Shown: piece after piece, positions 6,573 through 14,937 of the stretch | Layout: each line of letters starts with the position of its first letter | Numbering within the stretch: the stretch's first letter is position 1 | Assembly (NCBI GenBank): GCA_964226685.1 | Contig: CAXQRU010000032.1 | Span: 1 to 15,116 of the forward strand | Direction of reading: 5' to 3' | Length of the DNA stretch: 15,116 nt | From: CAXQRU01 sp964226685 | GTDB lineage: Bacteria > Pseudomonadota > Gammaproteobacteria > Pseudomonadales > Cellvibrionaceae | Notes under the pieces: generated by a model | The model's input: the letters and a program-made list of their open reading frames with translations, nothing else | The model's database searches: none | Told to the model about the DNA's origin: nothing | Position numbers and translations under genes: made by a program

Positions 6573-8735
6573 TTACTCCTTGTCGCTCAGCTCCAAAAAA
6601 TAGGCTGAAAAAGCGGCTGTTGTATCAGGCTTTTCGCTCAGAACAACAAATTTAACCACTTGGGGCTTAGGCCCTCGGTGGCGATAAAAAATCAAGCCAC
6701 TGGCATTGGAGCTGCGGTCTTTTTCCAAGCTATTGTTGTTTTGATCGAGGAGTAAGGCGTCTAGCTCGTATTGATCCGGTACGGAAAGAAAGCTGTACAA
6801 GCCGGGGTTTTCGAGCGCAATTTCCACTCCTGTGACAAAGCGTGAGCCGCTACGCTCTTTGAGTTGCAAGCTTGCCGACTGTACAAGTGTGGGCGCACGC
6901 TTTGAGCCGCTCGCCCGTTGTAATACGGCCTGACTCAGTTGAGCATGGGCTTTATCCATCGATAGTGTTTTGTGCCACATCGATAATTCATAATTTAGCT
7001 TTTCTGAGCCGTCTTTATAGTTGGGGAAGCTCATTTCCAATTCGATAACACCAGGCTCATGCGCAAGCACCAGCTCATAGGCGGCAAAGTCATCGAAGGG
7101 CAGGTCGAGCGCGAAGCGGCTGATGCGATGGCTCGCGCCCGATACTTCCATTTTTTGTTCAGGCTGCGCTGAAATCAAGGTGAACAAATACAAGCCGCGC
7201 TCGGGCATTTGAAAACGCTGGGTCATCTGCGTGTAGCGATTCGATGCATCAACCTTAAGGCTTTTTCTAAAGGGCCGCTTTTCGTCAAACTCGTCTATAT
7301 CAAAAATTTGCTTAACCGCATCGACGATGGCATCTCTAGAGCCTTCTCGAGCGGGAATAAACAACTCCATACTTTGTTGCCACTGCTTCATTAGCGCCCT
7401 TGTGGCTCTTTCATGTTGCCGATCAAGAAGATCGTAGAGGAAATCCACGCGCTGCCCAAAGTTCACGTCAGCTGGGTTGGCAAAGCGCACGCCGCGCTCA
7501 TTAAATTCGGCGTTCATAGCACTTACTAGGGCGATGACCTTTCCCTGAGCGTTAATGATAGGACTACCGCTGGCACCACCGGTCAATGGTAAGCCATGTT
7601 GTATTAAACGGTTGCGATTATCTTCACGCTTGACCATAAAAAAATCCGTCACTCGGATAATTTCATCCTGCTGCGCAACCGGCGCCGGTGATTTAAAGGA
7701 ACCCGGCAATAAGCGCTCCATGGGAAAGCCCACATAACCCACCCGCATACCGGCTTGCAGGTTTCTTAGCTCTTCTGGGGTTGCCAAGGGAATCGAGGGG
7801 CTCAGTTGATCGCCGTTTTCAACCATCATCAAGGCCACATCCGCTGGCGTGGTGGTACTCATGACCTCTAGGCCTTCTTCACTTTTTTGCGTCGGAATAT
7901 AGTTGGACCACAAGCGCAAATATTCATCAAACCCAGGGTGCAGCAATACGGAGGTGACTTTATGGGTGGTATAGGGCGGGTAGGAGGCTCGAACCACCAG
8001 ATGCTCACCACGCTTGAGTTCATTGAAGGCAGCCGCCACGTGGGCATTCGTGGCCATTTGTTCGTTTTCCGTGACCCAAGCGGTGCCCTGTGGTTTCTCA
8101 CCGCCCTGATCGTTAACAACCAAAACCAAATATACCGAACGACTGACGCGGTCAATCACAGTCTGTGTGAGTTGAGCCGATTCCTGCTCTAGCCTGTCCA
8201 ATTCTTTAGAAATATCATTGACGGCCGTTGTGATGGTGGTTTCAACGGTATCGCCCAGGCGAAAGACACTGGCGGAAACGGCAATTAATAGCACCGCGAT
8301 GACACCGGAGAGCAGGGCGATCCGACTCAAGCGCTTTTTGTTATCTCTCGATAACTTACCGGGTTGAACATGAGGCTCACCCACTAGAGGTACTTTATCC
8401 CTGGTATCGATCACCTCAACTTCAATGTGAATATCTATGCCGAGCTTCAGGCGATTTTTACCTCGAAGTTCTTGCTCCTCAAAAGGCACTTCACCGTTGA
8501 CTTCAACGTAGTGATCGGCATGAAGATCCAACTGATAATGGCCGAGGCTACGCTTAAAAGCTATGTGCTCATGACCTATGCCTTGATCCTTCGCTGAGGC
8601 ATTAAACGCTATCTGGCAATGCTGTTGATCACGTCCCACAACAATATAGCTATGGGTGTGATCAAAGAAGAATTCCGTTTCCCCGCAAGCGGTTTCTCCA
8701 TTTAAGACCTTGATTTTCAATCCATTTTTATTCAT
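6573..8735 (-). CDS. FHA domain-transmembrane-trypsin-like serine protease fusion
   Basis: The 720-residue product appears to be a single-pass membrane protein. Residues 1-110 resemble an FHA domain: IVVGRDQQHCQI (31-42), HEHI (55-58), VNG (79-81) and LKLG (96-99). A lysine/arginine-rich linker leads to one membrane helix (about 137-158) and a short helical segment (165-198). A chymotrypsin-fold (S1C-like) protease domain then spans about 198-440, with His232 (ATNAHV), Asp299 (TPADVALM) and Ser389 (TGGASGSP). The C-terminal 270 residues hold two beta-rich stretches of unknown family, each with a GLY-aromatic motif. With positive charges before the helix, the FHA part should be cytoplasmic and the protease periplasmic. 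The usual FHA phosphate-binding Ser is Gly54 here, so phosphothreonine binding is uncertain. It starts 38 bases after gyrB without a visible terminator, so transcription may continue from gyrB. Substrate and pathway are unknown. Confidence 0.85.
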   Translation of the reverse strand: MNKNGLKIKVLNGETACGETEFFFDHTHSYIVVGRDQQHCQIAFNASAKDQGIGHEHIAFKRSLGHYQLDLHADHYVEVNGEVPFEEQELRGKNRLKLGIDIHIEVEVIDTRDKVPLVGEPHVQPGKLSRDNKKRLSRIALLSGVIAVLLIAVSASVFRLGDTVETTITTAVNDISKELDRLEQESAQLTQTVIDRVSRSVYLVLVVNDQGGEKPQGTAWVTENEQMATNAHVAAAFNELKRGEHLVVRASYPPYTTHKVTSVLLHPGFDEYLRLWSNYIPTQKSEEGLEVMSTTTPADVALMMVENGDQLSPSIPLATPEELRNLQAGMRVGYVGFPMERLLPGSFKSPAPVAQQDEIIRVTDFFMVKREDNRNRLIQHGLPLTGGASGSPIINAQGKVIALVSAMNAEFNERGVRFANPADVNFGQRVDFLYDLLDRQHERATRALMKQWQQSMELFIPAREGSRDAIVDAVKQIFDIDEFDEKRPFRKSLKVDASNRYTQMTQRFQMPERGLYLFTLISAQPEQKMEVSGASHRISRFALDLPFDDFAAYELVLAHEPGVIELEMSFPNYKDGSEKLNYELSMWHKTLSMDKAHAQLSQAVLQRASGSKRAPTLVQSASLQLKERSGSRFVTGVEIALENPGLYSFLSVPDQYELDALLLDQNNNSLEKDRSSNASGLIFYRHRGPKPQVVKFVVLSEKPDTTAAFSAYFLELSDKE

Positions 8736-8773
8736 GCCGCTTCTCGATTCAGCTTACCCATATTGGCGCAAAA

Positions 8774-11197
8774 TTATACATCCAGGTTTTCTACCGTTAA
8801 GGCATTAGTTTCGATGAACAAGCGTCTGGGCTCTACTTGATCGCCCATTAGAGTGGTGAAAATTTGATCAGCCGCAATGGCGTCATCGACCGTCACTTTC
8901 AACATGCGGCGAGTTTCTGGGTTCATCGTCGTTTCCCACAGTTGATCCGGGTTCATTTCACCCAGACCTTTATAACGCTGTATGGAATAACCGCGTTTAG
9001 ATTCCGTCATCAGCCAATCCAGTGCTTCTTTAAAGCTGGTCACTTCTTTGGTTTTTTCACCGCGCTTAACAAACGCACCGTTTCCAATCAAGCCTTGTAG
9101 TTTTTGGCCCAAATTAACGATCGATTGATATTCACTAGATGCAAAAAAGTCATGGCTGAATGGATAATCATGAGTTAAACCATGGGCATACATTTCAATC
9201 ATCGGCAGATAGAGGTGTCTTTCTTTATCCTCATCGACGGTGACCGTGTAACGATGGCTACCGCTCACTTCATCTTCAATCAATCTTTGAGTCAGTTTTT
9301 CACACCATTGTTGCACATACTGTTGATCATTGAGCTGTTCGACGCTCAGTGTCTCTAGGTAAATCAAATGCTCTAATACATCGGCAGGATAAATTCTCGA
9401 CAGTCTTTCGATGGTATTCATGACCTGCCGATACTCTTTCACCAAGGCTTCTAGGCCTGTACCATGAATGGATGGTGCATTTTCATCTGTATGTAGATGT
9501 GAATCATCCAATGCCGCATTGGTTAGAAAGTCCGTTAAAGCTTGATCGTCCTTTAAGTATTGCTCTTGCTTACCCTTACTAATTTTATACAGCGGTGGCT
9601 GAGCAATATAAACGTGACCTCTCTCAATCAATTCACGGGCTTGTCTGAAGAAAAAGGTCAACAGAAGTGTACGGATGTGTGAACCATCAACGTCAGCATC
9701 GGTCATGATGATAATGGAATGGTAACGCAGCTTGTCTGCATTAAATTCTTCTGCTCCTATGCCACAACCCAATGCCGTAATGAGTGTCCCGACTTCAGCA
9801 CTTGACAGCATTTTATCAAAGCGTGCCTTCTCTACATTTAAGATCTTACCTTTCAATGGCAAAATGGCCTGCGTTCGTCGGTCGCGACCTTGTTTAGCCG
9901 AGCCACCCGCCGAATCACCCTCCACTAGGTACACTTCAGACAGTGCAGGATCTTTTTCTTGGCAATCGGCCAACTTGCCGGGCAAACCAGCGATATCTAA
10001 GGCACCTTTGCGGCGAGTCATTTCACGCGCTTTTCTGGCGGCTTCACGAGCCTTAGCGGCTTCGATCATCTTGGTTACAATTGCTTTTGCTTCTTGAGGA
10101 TTCTCAAGGAGGTGGTCGCCAAACGCTTGGCCCATTTCTTGTTCCACCGCCGATTTCACTTCAGACGATACCAGTTTATCTTTCGTTTGCGATGAGAACT
10201 TAGGATCGGGTACTTTTACGGAGATAATAGCCGTCAAACCCTCACGGGCGTCATCACCGGTAGTGTTGACCTTGTCCTTTTTAAGCAAACCTTCTTTTTC
10301 GATATACGTGTTAAGGGTTCTGGTCAGCGCCGCCCTAAAGCCAGCCAAATGGGTGCCCCCATCGCGCTGTGGTATATTGTTGGTATAACAGAAGATGTTT
10401 TCTTGATAAGAATCATTCCATTGAAGCGCCACCTCTACACCAATTCCATCTTCTCGACTGATCGCATTAAAGTGAACGACTGAATTCGCCGTTGCCTTGT
10501 TTTGATTGAGGTATTCAACAAATGCTTTTAACCCACCTTCATATTGGTAAGTTTCTTCTTTACCGCTGCGCTCATCTTTAAGAACAATCTTCACTCCTGA
10601 ATTCAAGAAGGACAATTCTCTTAATCGCTTTGCTAATTGTTCAAAATGAAATTTGATATTGGTAAAGGTTTCTGATGATGGATGAAAGTGCACTTCCGTC
10701 CCTGTAGACTCAGTATCCCCAACCACAGCAAGCGGAGCTTGTGGAACCCCATGCTTATAGATCTGCTCATGAACCTTACCTTCTCTTCGAATGGTGAGTT
10801 TCAAATTTGCAGAGAGCGCATTCACTACCGACACACCAACACCATGCAAACCACCTGAGACTTTATAGGTGTTATCGTCAAATTTACCACCCGCATGTAG
10901 CACCGTCATAATCACTTCGGCTGCTGACACCCCTTCCTCATGCATTTCCGTAGGGATACCGCGACCATTATCCGATACCGAGATGGATTCATCTGGGTGA
11001 ATCACTACTTTTATCTGGGAGCAGTGCCCTGCAAGGGCTTCATCGATCGAGTTGTCGACTAATTCAAACACCATATGATGTAAACCGGTACCATCATCGG
11101 TATCCCCAATATACATACCGGGGCGTTTACGAACAGCATCTAGGCCTTTTAGCACCTTAATACTGGAGGAATCGTAGTTATTTTCGTCTTCACTCAT
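8774..11197 (-). CDS. gyrB: DNA gyrase subunit B
   Basis: This is the ATPase subunit of DNA gyrase, which with GyrA introduces negative supercoils. The 807-residue product is full length for a Gram-negative GyrB and includes the long insert in the C-terminal half. The GHKL ATPase shows ELVDNSIDEAL with Glu45 and Asn49, SDNGRGIP with Asp76, and GGLHGVG (115-121). The Toprim domain shows EGDSAGG (426-432) and DADVDG (500-505), which bind the catalytic metal. The C-terminus has the QRYKGLGEMNPDQLWETTM signature of GyrA/DNA contact. The ATG lies 13 bases after the recF stop. AGGA sits 11 bases upstream, and a four-codon out-of-frame reading (ATG AAT GAA TTA) ends at the gyrB start. It is the fourth gene of the dnaA-dnaN-recF-gyrB set and is presumably expressed partly from upstream promoters. 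Confidence 0.98.
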   Translation of the reverse strand: MSEDENNYDSSSIKVLKGLDAVRKRPGMYIGDTDDGTGLHHMVFELVDNSIDEALAGHCSQIKVVIHPDESISVSDNGRGIPTEMHEEGVSAAEVIMTVLHAGGKFDDNTYKVSGGLHGVGVSVVNALSANLKLTIRREGKVHEQIYKHGVPQAPLAVVGDTESTGTEVHFHPSSETFTNIKFHFEQLAKRLRELSFLNSGVKIVLKDERSGKEETYQYEGGLKAFVEYLNQNKATANSVVHFNAISREDGIGVEVALQWNDSYQENIFCYTNNIPQRDGGTHLAGFRAALTRTLNTYIEKEGLLKKDKVNTTGDDAREGLTAIISVKVPDPKFSSQTKDKLVSSEVKSAVEQEMGQAFGDHLLENPQEAKAIVTKMIEAAKAREAARKAREMTRRKGALDIAGLPGKLADCQEKDPALSEVYLVEGDSAGGSAKQGRDRRTQAILPLKGKILNVEKARFDKMLSSAEVGTLITALGCGIGAEEFNADKLRYHSIIIMTDADVDGSHIRTLLLTFFFRQARELIERGHVYIAQPPLYKISKGKQEQYLKDDQALTDFLTNAALDDSHLHTDENAPSIHGTGLEALVKEYRQVMNTIERLSRIYPADVLEHLIYLETLSVEQLNDQQYVQQWCEKLTQRLIEDEVSGSHRYTVTVDEDKERHLYLPMIEMYAHGLTHDYPFSHDFFASSEYQSIVNLGQKLQGLIGNGAFVKRGEKTKEVTSFKEALDWLMTESKRGYSIQRYKGLGEMNPDQLWETTMNPETRRMLKVTVDDAIAADQIFTTLMGDQVEPRRLFIETNALTVENLDV

Positions 11198-11210
11198 AAT
11201 TCATTCATTC

Positions 11211-12326
11211 CTATACTAAGCAATCGCTGCTTGTTTCAAATCGACCATGTTCCACGTGAAACATGGAGACAGCCTGGGAAAAATCACCATCACCTCCCCA
11301 AACCGATATTAATTCTTCATAATCAATCCCTGTGATAAACACCTGGCCTCCGTACTCTTTCAAAAGTTTGGCAAGCTTCCCTTGAAAATTTTTATCCAGT
11401 TCCGATGGCATATCATCAATCAAGAACAGGCACTTTTGCTGATTCTTCAAATGAAAGCAATGTGCTTGGGCTATATGAAGCAAACAAATCAAAGTTTTCT
11501 CTTGGCCTCGGCTAAGAACATCAGCAGCTTGTTTACCATCAATTTTGATTGCTATATCTGCACGATGTGGCCCTCTATGGGTATAGCCATCGCGTACATC
11601 GCGCTGCCAATCTTCCATAAGTACCTCACTAAAATCCTTCTCTGTATCCCAACCAGCTTGATATTCTAATGTAACCAAGCCAAGCTTCAAGGTTTGATCT
11701 AACAAGGGCTGAAGCTCTTGTTTAAACAATTCAAACACTTCAAATCTTAATTCATGCATTGCCTGGGCTGCTTGCCCTAACTGCTGACCCCAAATCTGTA
11801 TTTGGTCAACATCAAGCTTATCCTGGCGTAACAGACTATTTCTTTGTTTTATGCTTTTTTGAGCTAGTGCCCAGTGATGATTAAACTGAGGTTTCACGTG
11901 AAACACTAACCAGTCCAAAAAACTTCTTCTCTGAGAAGGGGCGCCCTCAATCAAGGAAAACGCACTTGCATCAATCACACGAATCGGTACTAACTTAGCA
12001 ATCTCGCCAATCGACATGATCGATTTGCCATTGCATCTCAGCAAAGTCTGCCCTAAATTATTCTTCTGTATCCCAATACTGCTGGTACCCAAATCAGAAA
12101 CTAACCGCCCTCGAACCAATAATTGCTTTTCATTGTGGGCAATTACCGTTTTGGTTTTATGACTTCTAAACGATCTACCCAAGGCTAATAAATTGATGGC
12201 CTCCAACAGGGAGGTTTTTCCACTGCCATTTTTACCAAATATCAAATTAATCTTTGGGTTACATGACCAACTCAACGTTTCAATATTTCTAAGCTGATGT
12301 ATATCAATTTGCTCTAGATAGGGCAT
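11211..12326 (-). CDS. recF: DNA replication and repair protein RecF
   Basis: RecF is an SMC-like ATPase that, with RecO and RecR, loads RecA onto gapped single-stranded DNA at stalled forks. The 371-residue product has Walker A GKNGSGKT (31-38), the ABC-type signature LSRGQEK (271-277) and Walker B FLIDD (301-305). The N-terminal IDIHQLRNIETLSW and the YTHRGPHRADI segment are typical. It starts nine bases after dnaN with no ribosome site nearby, suggesting translational coupling. The C-terminus is slightly longer than in E. coli. Two ParB-binding parS sites lie inside the gene and are translated as FHVK (142-145) and FHVE (356-359), the latter in the variable C-terminal extension. Confidence 0.97.
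   Translation of the reverse strand: MPYLEQIDIHQLRNIETLSWSCNPKINLIFGKNGSGKTSLLEAINLLALGRSFRSHKTKTVIAHNEKQLLVRGRLVSDLGTSSIGIQKNNLGQTLLRCNGKSIMSIGEIAKLVPIRVIDASAFSLIEGAPSQRRSFLDWLVFHVKPQFNHHWALAQKSIKQRNSLLRQDKLDVDQIQIWGQQLGQAAQAMHELRFEVFELFKQELQPLLDQTLKLGLVTLEYQAGWDTEKDFSEVLMEDWQRDVRDGYTHRGPHRADIAIKIDGKQAADVLSRGQEKTLICLLHIAQAHCFHLKNQQKCLFLIDDMPSELDKNFQGKLAKLLKEYGGQVFITGIDYEELISVWGGDGDFSQAVSMFHVEHGRFETSSDCLV
11248..11263. promoter_or_regulatory. parS: parS site 1 (ParB-binding centromere)
   Basis: TGTTCCACGTGAAACA matches the bacterial parS consensus TGTTNCACGTGAAACA at all 16 positions. The inverted symmetry extends outward to 11245-11266 (CCA...TGG), with only the central variable pair breaking it. 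It lies in the 3' end of recF, encoding FHVE. Confidence 0.92.
11890..11905. promoter_or_regulatory. parS: parS site 2 (ParB-binding centromere)
   Basis: GGTTTCACGTGAAACA matches the parS consensus TGTTTCACGTGAAACA at 15 of 16 positions, with only the first base differing. It contains the perfect 14-bp palindrome GTTTCACGTGAAAC (11891-11904). It lies mid-recF, encoding FHVK, about 640 bp from site 1. Confidence 0.88.
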
Positions 12327-12335
12327 GCGCGATAA

Positions 12336-13451
12336 TTACAGCCTCATCGGCATGATCACATAAGCTGTCTCAGGGCCAGACTGCTCCTGACCTTCTTTTA
12401 TTAAGGCGCTGCTGTTTGAATCTGACAGAATAATTTGAACATTCTCACTATCTAAGACATTCACAACATCTAAAAGGTAACTCACGTTAAAACCGATCTC
12501 CAGAGTTTCTCCTTGATAATTCACATCCACTCTCTCTTCAGCTTCTTCTTGCTCAGGGTTGTTGGCCACGATAGTCAGCAAATTATTCTCTGCCTGTAAA
12601 CGCACACCACGATATTTCTCGTTTGACAAAATGGCCACGCGTCCAAAAGCTTGTTTTAGCGCTAAGCGATCACCTAATAAAATGTTAGAGCCGCCTTTGG
12701 GCAATACATTTTCATATGGGGGAAACTTGGCATCGATTAATTTAGAAGTAAATGTGTATTCCGAAGTTTCGACACGAATATGGTGAGCGCCCAAAGTCAC
12801 TTGGATAGATAATTCACCATCCGTATTCAATAATCTGGATAATTCAATCACGCCTTTTCTAGGCAAGATCGCCTGCATCTTTTCAGGCATATCAATATCT
12901 AAACTTTGGCTAGCGATTGCCATTCTGTGACCATCAGTGGATACCAAACGCAGGTTGTTGCCCTCTACCTCCCACAACATACCATTGAGATAGTAACGAA
13001 CATCTTGTTGCGCCATAGCGAAAGCGGTTGCATCAATCAACGCTTTTACTTGCTGCTGAGGGCAAGAAAAACTCCAATCCCCAGGGGCAGGCTCGGTGGC
13101 CGGGAAATCACTAGCGGGTAGGGTGGATAGGACAAAACGGCTTCGCCCGCTTTTGATAATTAAACGAGCATCTTCAAGGGAGCATTCAATTTGCGAGTCG
13201 TCAGGTAAAGATTTACAAATATCGACCAGTTTTTTGGCTGATACCGTTATCTCACCATCAACTAGCATGTCAGGCAAGGGGAGGCGGCCCACAATCTCTA
13301 CTTCTCTATCAGTTCCAGTCAGTGAAAGCCGATTTCCCACAACTTTTATAAGGACATTACCTAAAACCGGGCTAGTCTGTCGCTTTTCTACGACACCCGC
13401 CACCAACATTAATGGCTTTAAAAGATCTTCGCGTGGCACGCTAAATTTCAT
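12336..13451 (-). CDS. dnaN: DNA polymerase III beta subunit (sliding clamp)
   Basis: The beta clamp encircles DNA as a head-to-tail dimer and tethers polymerase III and repair factors. The 371-residue product covers the three repeated clamp domains (about 1-122, 130-248 and 250-371). It starts MKFSVPREDLLKPL and carries LSTLPASDFP, a YYLNGMLWEVEG stretch, STDGHRMA and a C-terminal MPMRL, which forms part of the partner-binding pocket in this family. The ATG has AGGGGAAG seven bases upstream. A 70-base gap separates it from dnaA, and an extended -10 element in that gap suggests a dedicated promoter besides transcription from dnaA. Confidence 0.98.
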   Translation of the reverse strand: MKFSVPREDLLKPLMLVAGVVEKRQTSPVLGNVLIKVVGNRLSLTGTDREVEIVGRLPLPDMLVDGEITVSAKKLVDICKSLPDDSQIECSLEDARLIIKSGRSRFVLSTLPASDFPATEPAPGDWSFSCPQQQVKALIDATAFAMAQQDVRYYLNGMLWEVEGNNLRLVSTDGHRMAIASQSLDIDMPEKMQAILPRKGVIELSRLLNTDGELSIQVTLGAHHIRVETSEYTFTSKLIDAKFPPYENVLPKGGSNILLGDRLALKQAFGRVAILSNEKYRGVRLQAENNLLTIVANNPEQEEAEERVDVNYQGETLEIGFNVSYLLDVVNVLDSENVQIILSDSNSSALIKEGQEQSGPETAYVIMPMRL

Positions 13452-13511
13452 AAGACGACTTCCCCTTTAGAGCTTGTTAGTAAGCACTTACCACCATAAT
13501 CGTAACCCACC

Positions 13512-13520
13512 ATTATAACA
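13512..13520 (-). promoter_or_regulatory. Extended -10 promoter candidate for dnaN
   Basis: The minus strand reads TGTTATAAT, a perfect extended -10 (TGn plus TATAAT), about 60 bases before the dnaN ATG. No good -35 is seen, which extended -10 promoters tolerate. A DnaA-box-like TTAACCACA (13525-13533, 8 of 9) sits immediately upstream, overlapping the end of dnaA. Confidence 0.5.
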
Positions 13521-13521
13521 T

Positions 13522-14937
13522 TTATGTGGTTAAAAGGCGCTGTAAGTTTTTAAAATCTTGCTGCATATCGGTGTCCGCATCGCATAATTCTTTGATTTTG
13601 CGACAAGCGTGTAACACAGTCGTGTGATCTCGCCCACCAAAGGCATCGCCAATTTCTGGCAGGCTGTGATTGGTCAGCTCCTTAGCCAGACACATCGCCA
13701 TTTGCCTTGGCCTCGCTACAGAGCGGCTACGACGCTTGGAGTGCATATCCGATACTTTAACTTTGTAATATTCACCGACGACTCTCTGAATATTGGTGAT
13801 GCTGACCTGTTTATCCTGCAAAGCTAAAAGATCTTTCAATGCTTCTTTAATTAATTCAATGCTGACTGGCCTATTGGTAAATTGTGCATTGGCGATTACG
13901 CGCTTCAGTGCACCCTCCAACTCTCGAACATTAGATCGTATCCGCTGAGCAATAAAAAATGCCGACTCCTGAGGAACATCAATACCAATTTCAGAAGCCT
14001 TTTTTAAGATAATCGCCGCACGAGTTTCTAACTCTGGTGGCTCAACCTCTACCGTTAACCCCCAACCAAAACGGGATTTAAGGCGCTCTTCCAAATTATT
14101 GATAACCTTGGGATAGCGATCACAGGTCAAAATAATTTGCTGGTTACCTTCTAACAAGGCATTAAATGTATGAAAAAACTCTTCTTGAGAACGATCTTTA
14201 CCAGCAAAAAATTGAATATCATCGATCAACAAGGCATCGACAGAGCGATAAAAACGCTTAAAGTCATTGATCGCATTGAGCTGGAGCGCCTTAACCATGT
14301 CCGCAACAAATCGCTCTGAATGCAGATAGACGATTTTGGCATTACTATTGCGCCTGAGCATTTCATTACCAACCGCATGCATCAAATGGGTTTTCCCCAA
14401 ACCGACACCACCATAGATAAACAGAGGGTTATAAGCGCCACCAGGGTTTTCAGCGACCTGTTGAGCTGCCGCTAACCCCATTTGGTTTGACTTGCCCTCA
14501 ACAAAACTTTTGAAGGTGAACTTAGGGTTCAAATTATCCTTATGATTTAAGCTGCCTTCCACTTGCACCTGTTTGATCGTCTCCTCAGGTTTGGGTTTAG
14601 GCTTGGCTGGCTCATAAGGAGCTGAGAAAGTTTCTACCGGCTTTATAAGGGTACTGGGCTGCGCCTGAAACGATGGCGCTTTACTGCGTTTGGCCACCAC
14701 CTCAAGATTTGGCATTTGCTCAACGCCTAACTCTTGAGCGTAATGAGACACGAGCTCTCTGATTCTATTAACGTATTTGTTATTGACCCAATCTAAAATA
14801 AAACGATTGGGAGCCAATAGCTTAAAATCCCCAGCGCTGCCATCCAGCTCTAAGGGTTTAATCCACATGTTAAATTGCTGAGCGGGAAGCTCATCTTGAA
14901 GCGCAGCAGTACATTTTTGCCAAACAGCCGTAGACAC
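13522..14937 (-). CDS. dnaA: Chromosomal replication initiator DnaA
   Basis: DnaA is the AAA+ initiator that binds DnaA boxes, opens the origin and recruits helicase. I start it at the GTG at 14937 (471 residues, usual length). It has GAGG 10 bases upstream and gives MSTAVWQKCTAALQDELP, matching family N-termini. The open frame continues upstream to a TTG at 15009, but those residues do not resemble DnaA. Domain I ends near residue 85, followed by a Pro/Lys-rich linker. Domain III has Walker A GGVGLGKT (176-183), Walker B LLIDD (236-240) and the Arg-finger region ERLKSRFGWG. Domain IV has the DNA-binding helix-turn-helix with RPRQMAMCLAKEL and the signature GGRDHTTVLHAC (434-445). A DnaA box upstream fits autoregulation or origin function. 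Confidence 0.97.
   Translation of the reverse strand: MSTAVWQKCTAALQDELPAQQFNMWIKPLELDGSAGDFKLLAPNRFILDWVNNKYVNRIRELVSHYAQELGVEQMPNLEVVAKRSKAPSFQAQPSTLIKPVETFSAPYEPAKPKPKPEETIKQVQVEGSLNHKDNLNPKFTFKSFVEGKSNQMGLAAAQQVAENPGGAYNPLFIYGGVGLGKTHLMHAVGNEMLRRNSNAKIVYLHSERFVADMVKALQLNAINDFKRFYRSVDALLIDDIQFFAGKDRSQEEFFHTFNALLEGNQQIILTCDRYPKVINNLEERLKSRFGWGLTVEVEPPELETRAAIILKKASEIGIDVPQESAFFIAQRIRSNVRELEGALKRVIANAQFTNRPVSIELIKEALKDLLALQDKQVSITNIQRVVGEYYKVKVSDMHSKRRSRSVARPRQMAMCLAKELTNHSLPEIGDAFGGRDHTTVLHACRKIKELCDADTDMQQDFKNLQRLLTT

Noticed and set aside
8037..8042. Another CACGTG core, as in parS
   Set aside because: The flanks do not match the parS arms (GCC before, GGC after).
7868..8155. 95-codon minus-strand frame inside the protease gene
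   Set aside because: It overlaps the well-supported trypsin-like domain in another frame, and its composition looks like a shadow.
9732..10097. 121-codon plus-strand frame opposite gyrB
   Set aside because: It is antisense to the conserved Toprim region and has no ribosome site or recognisable features.
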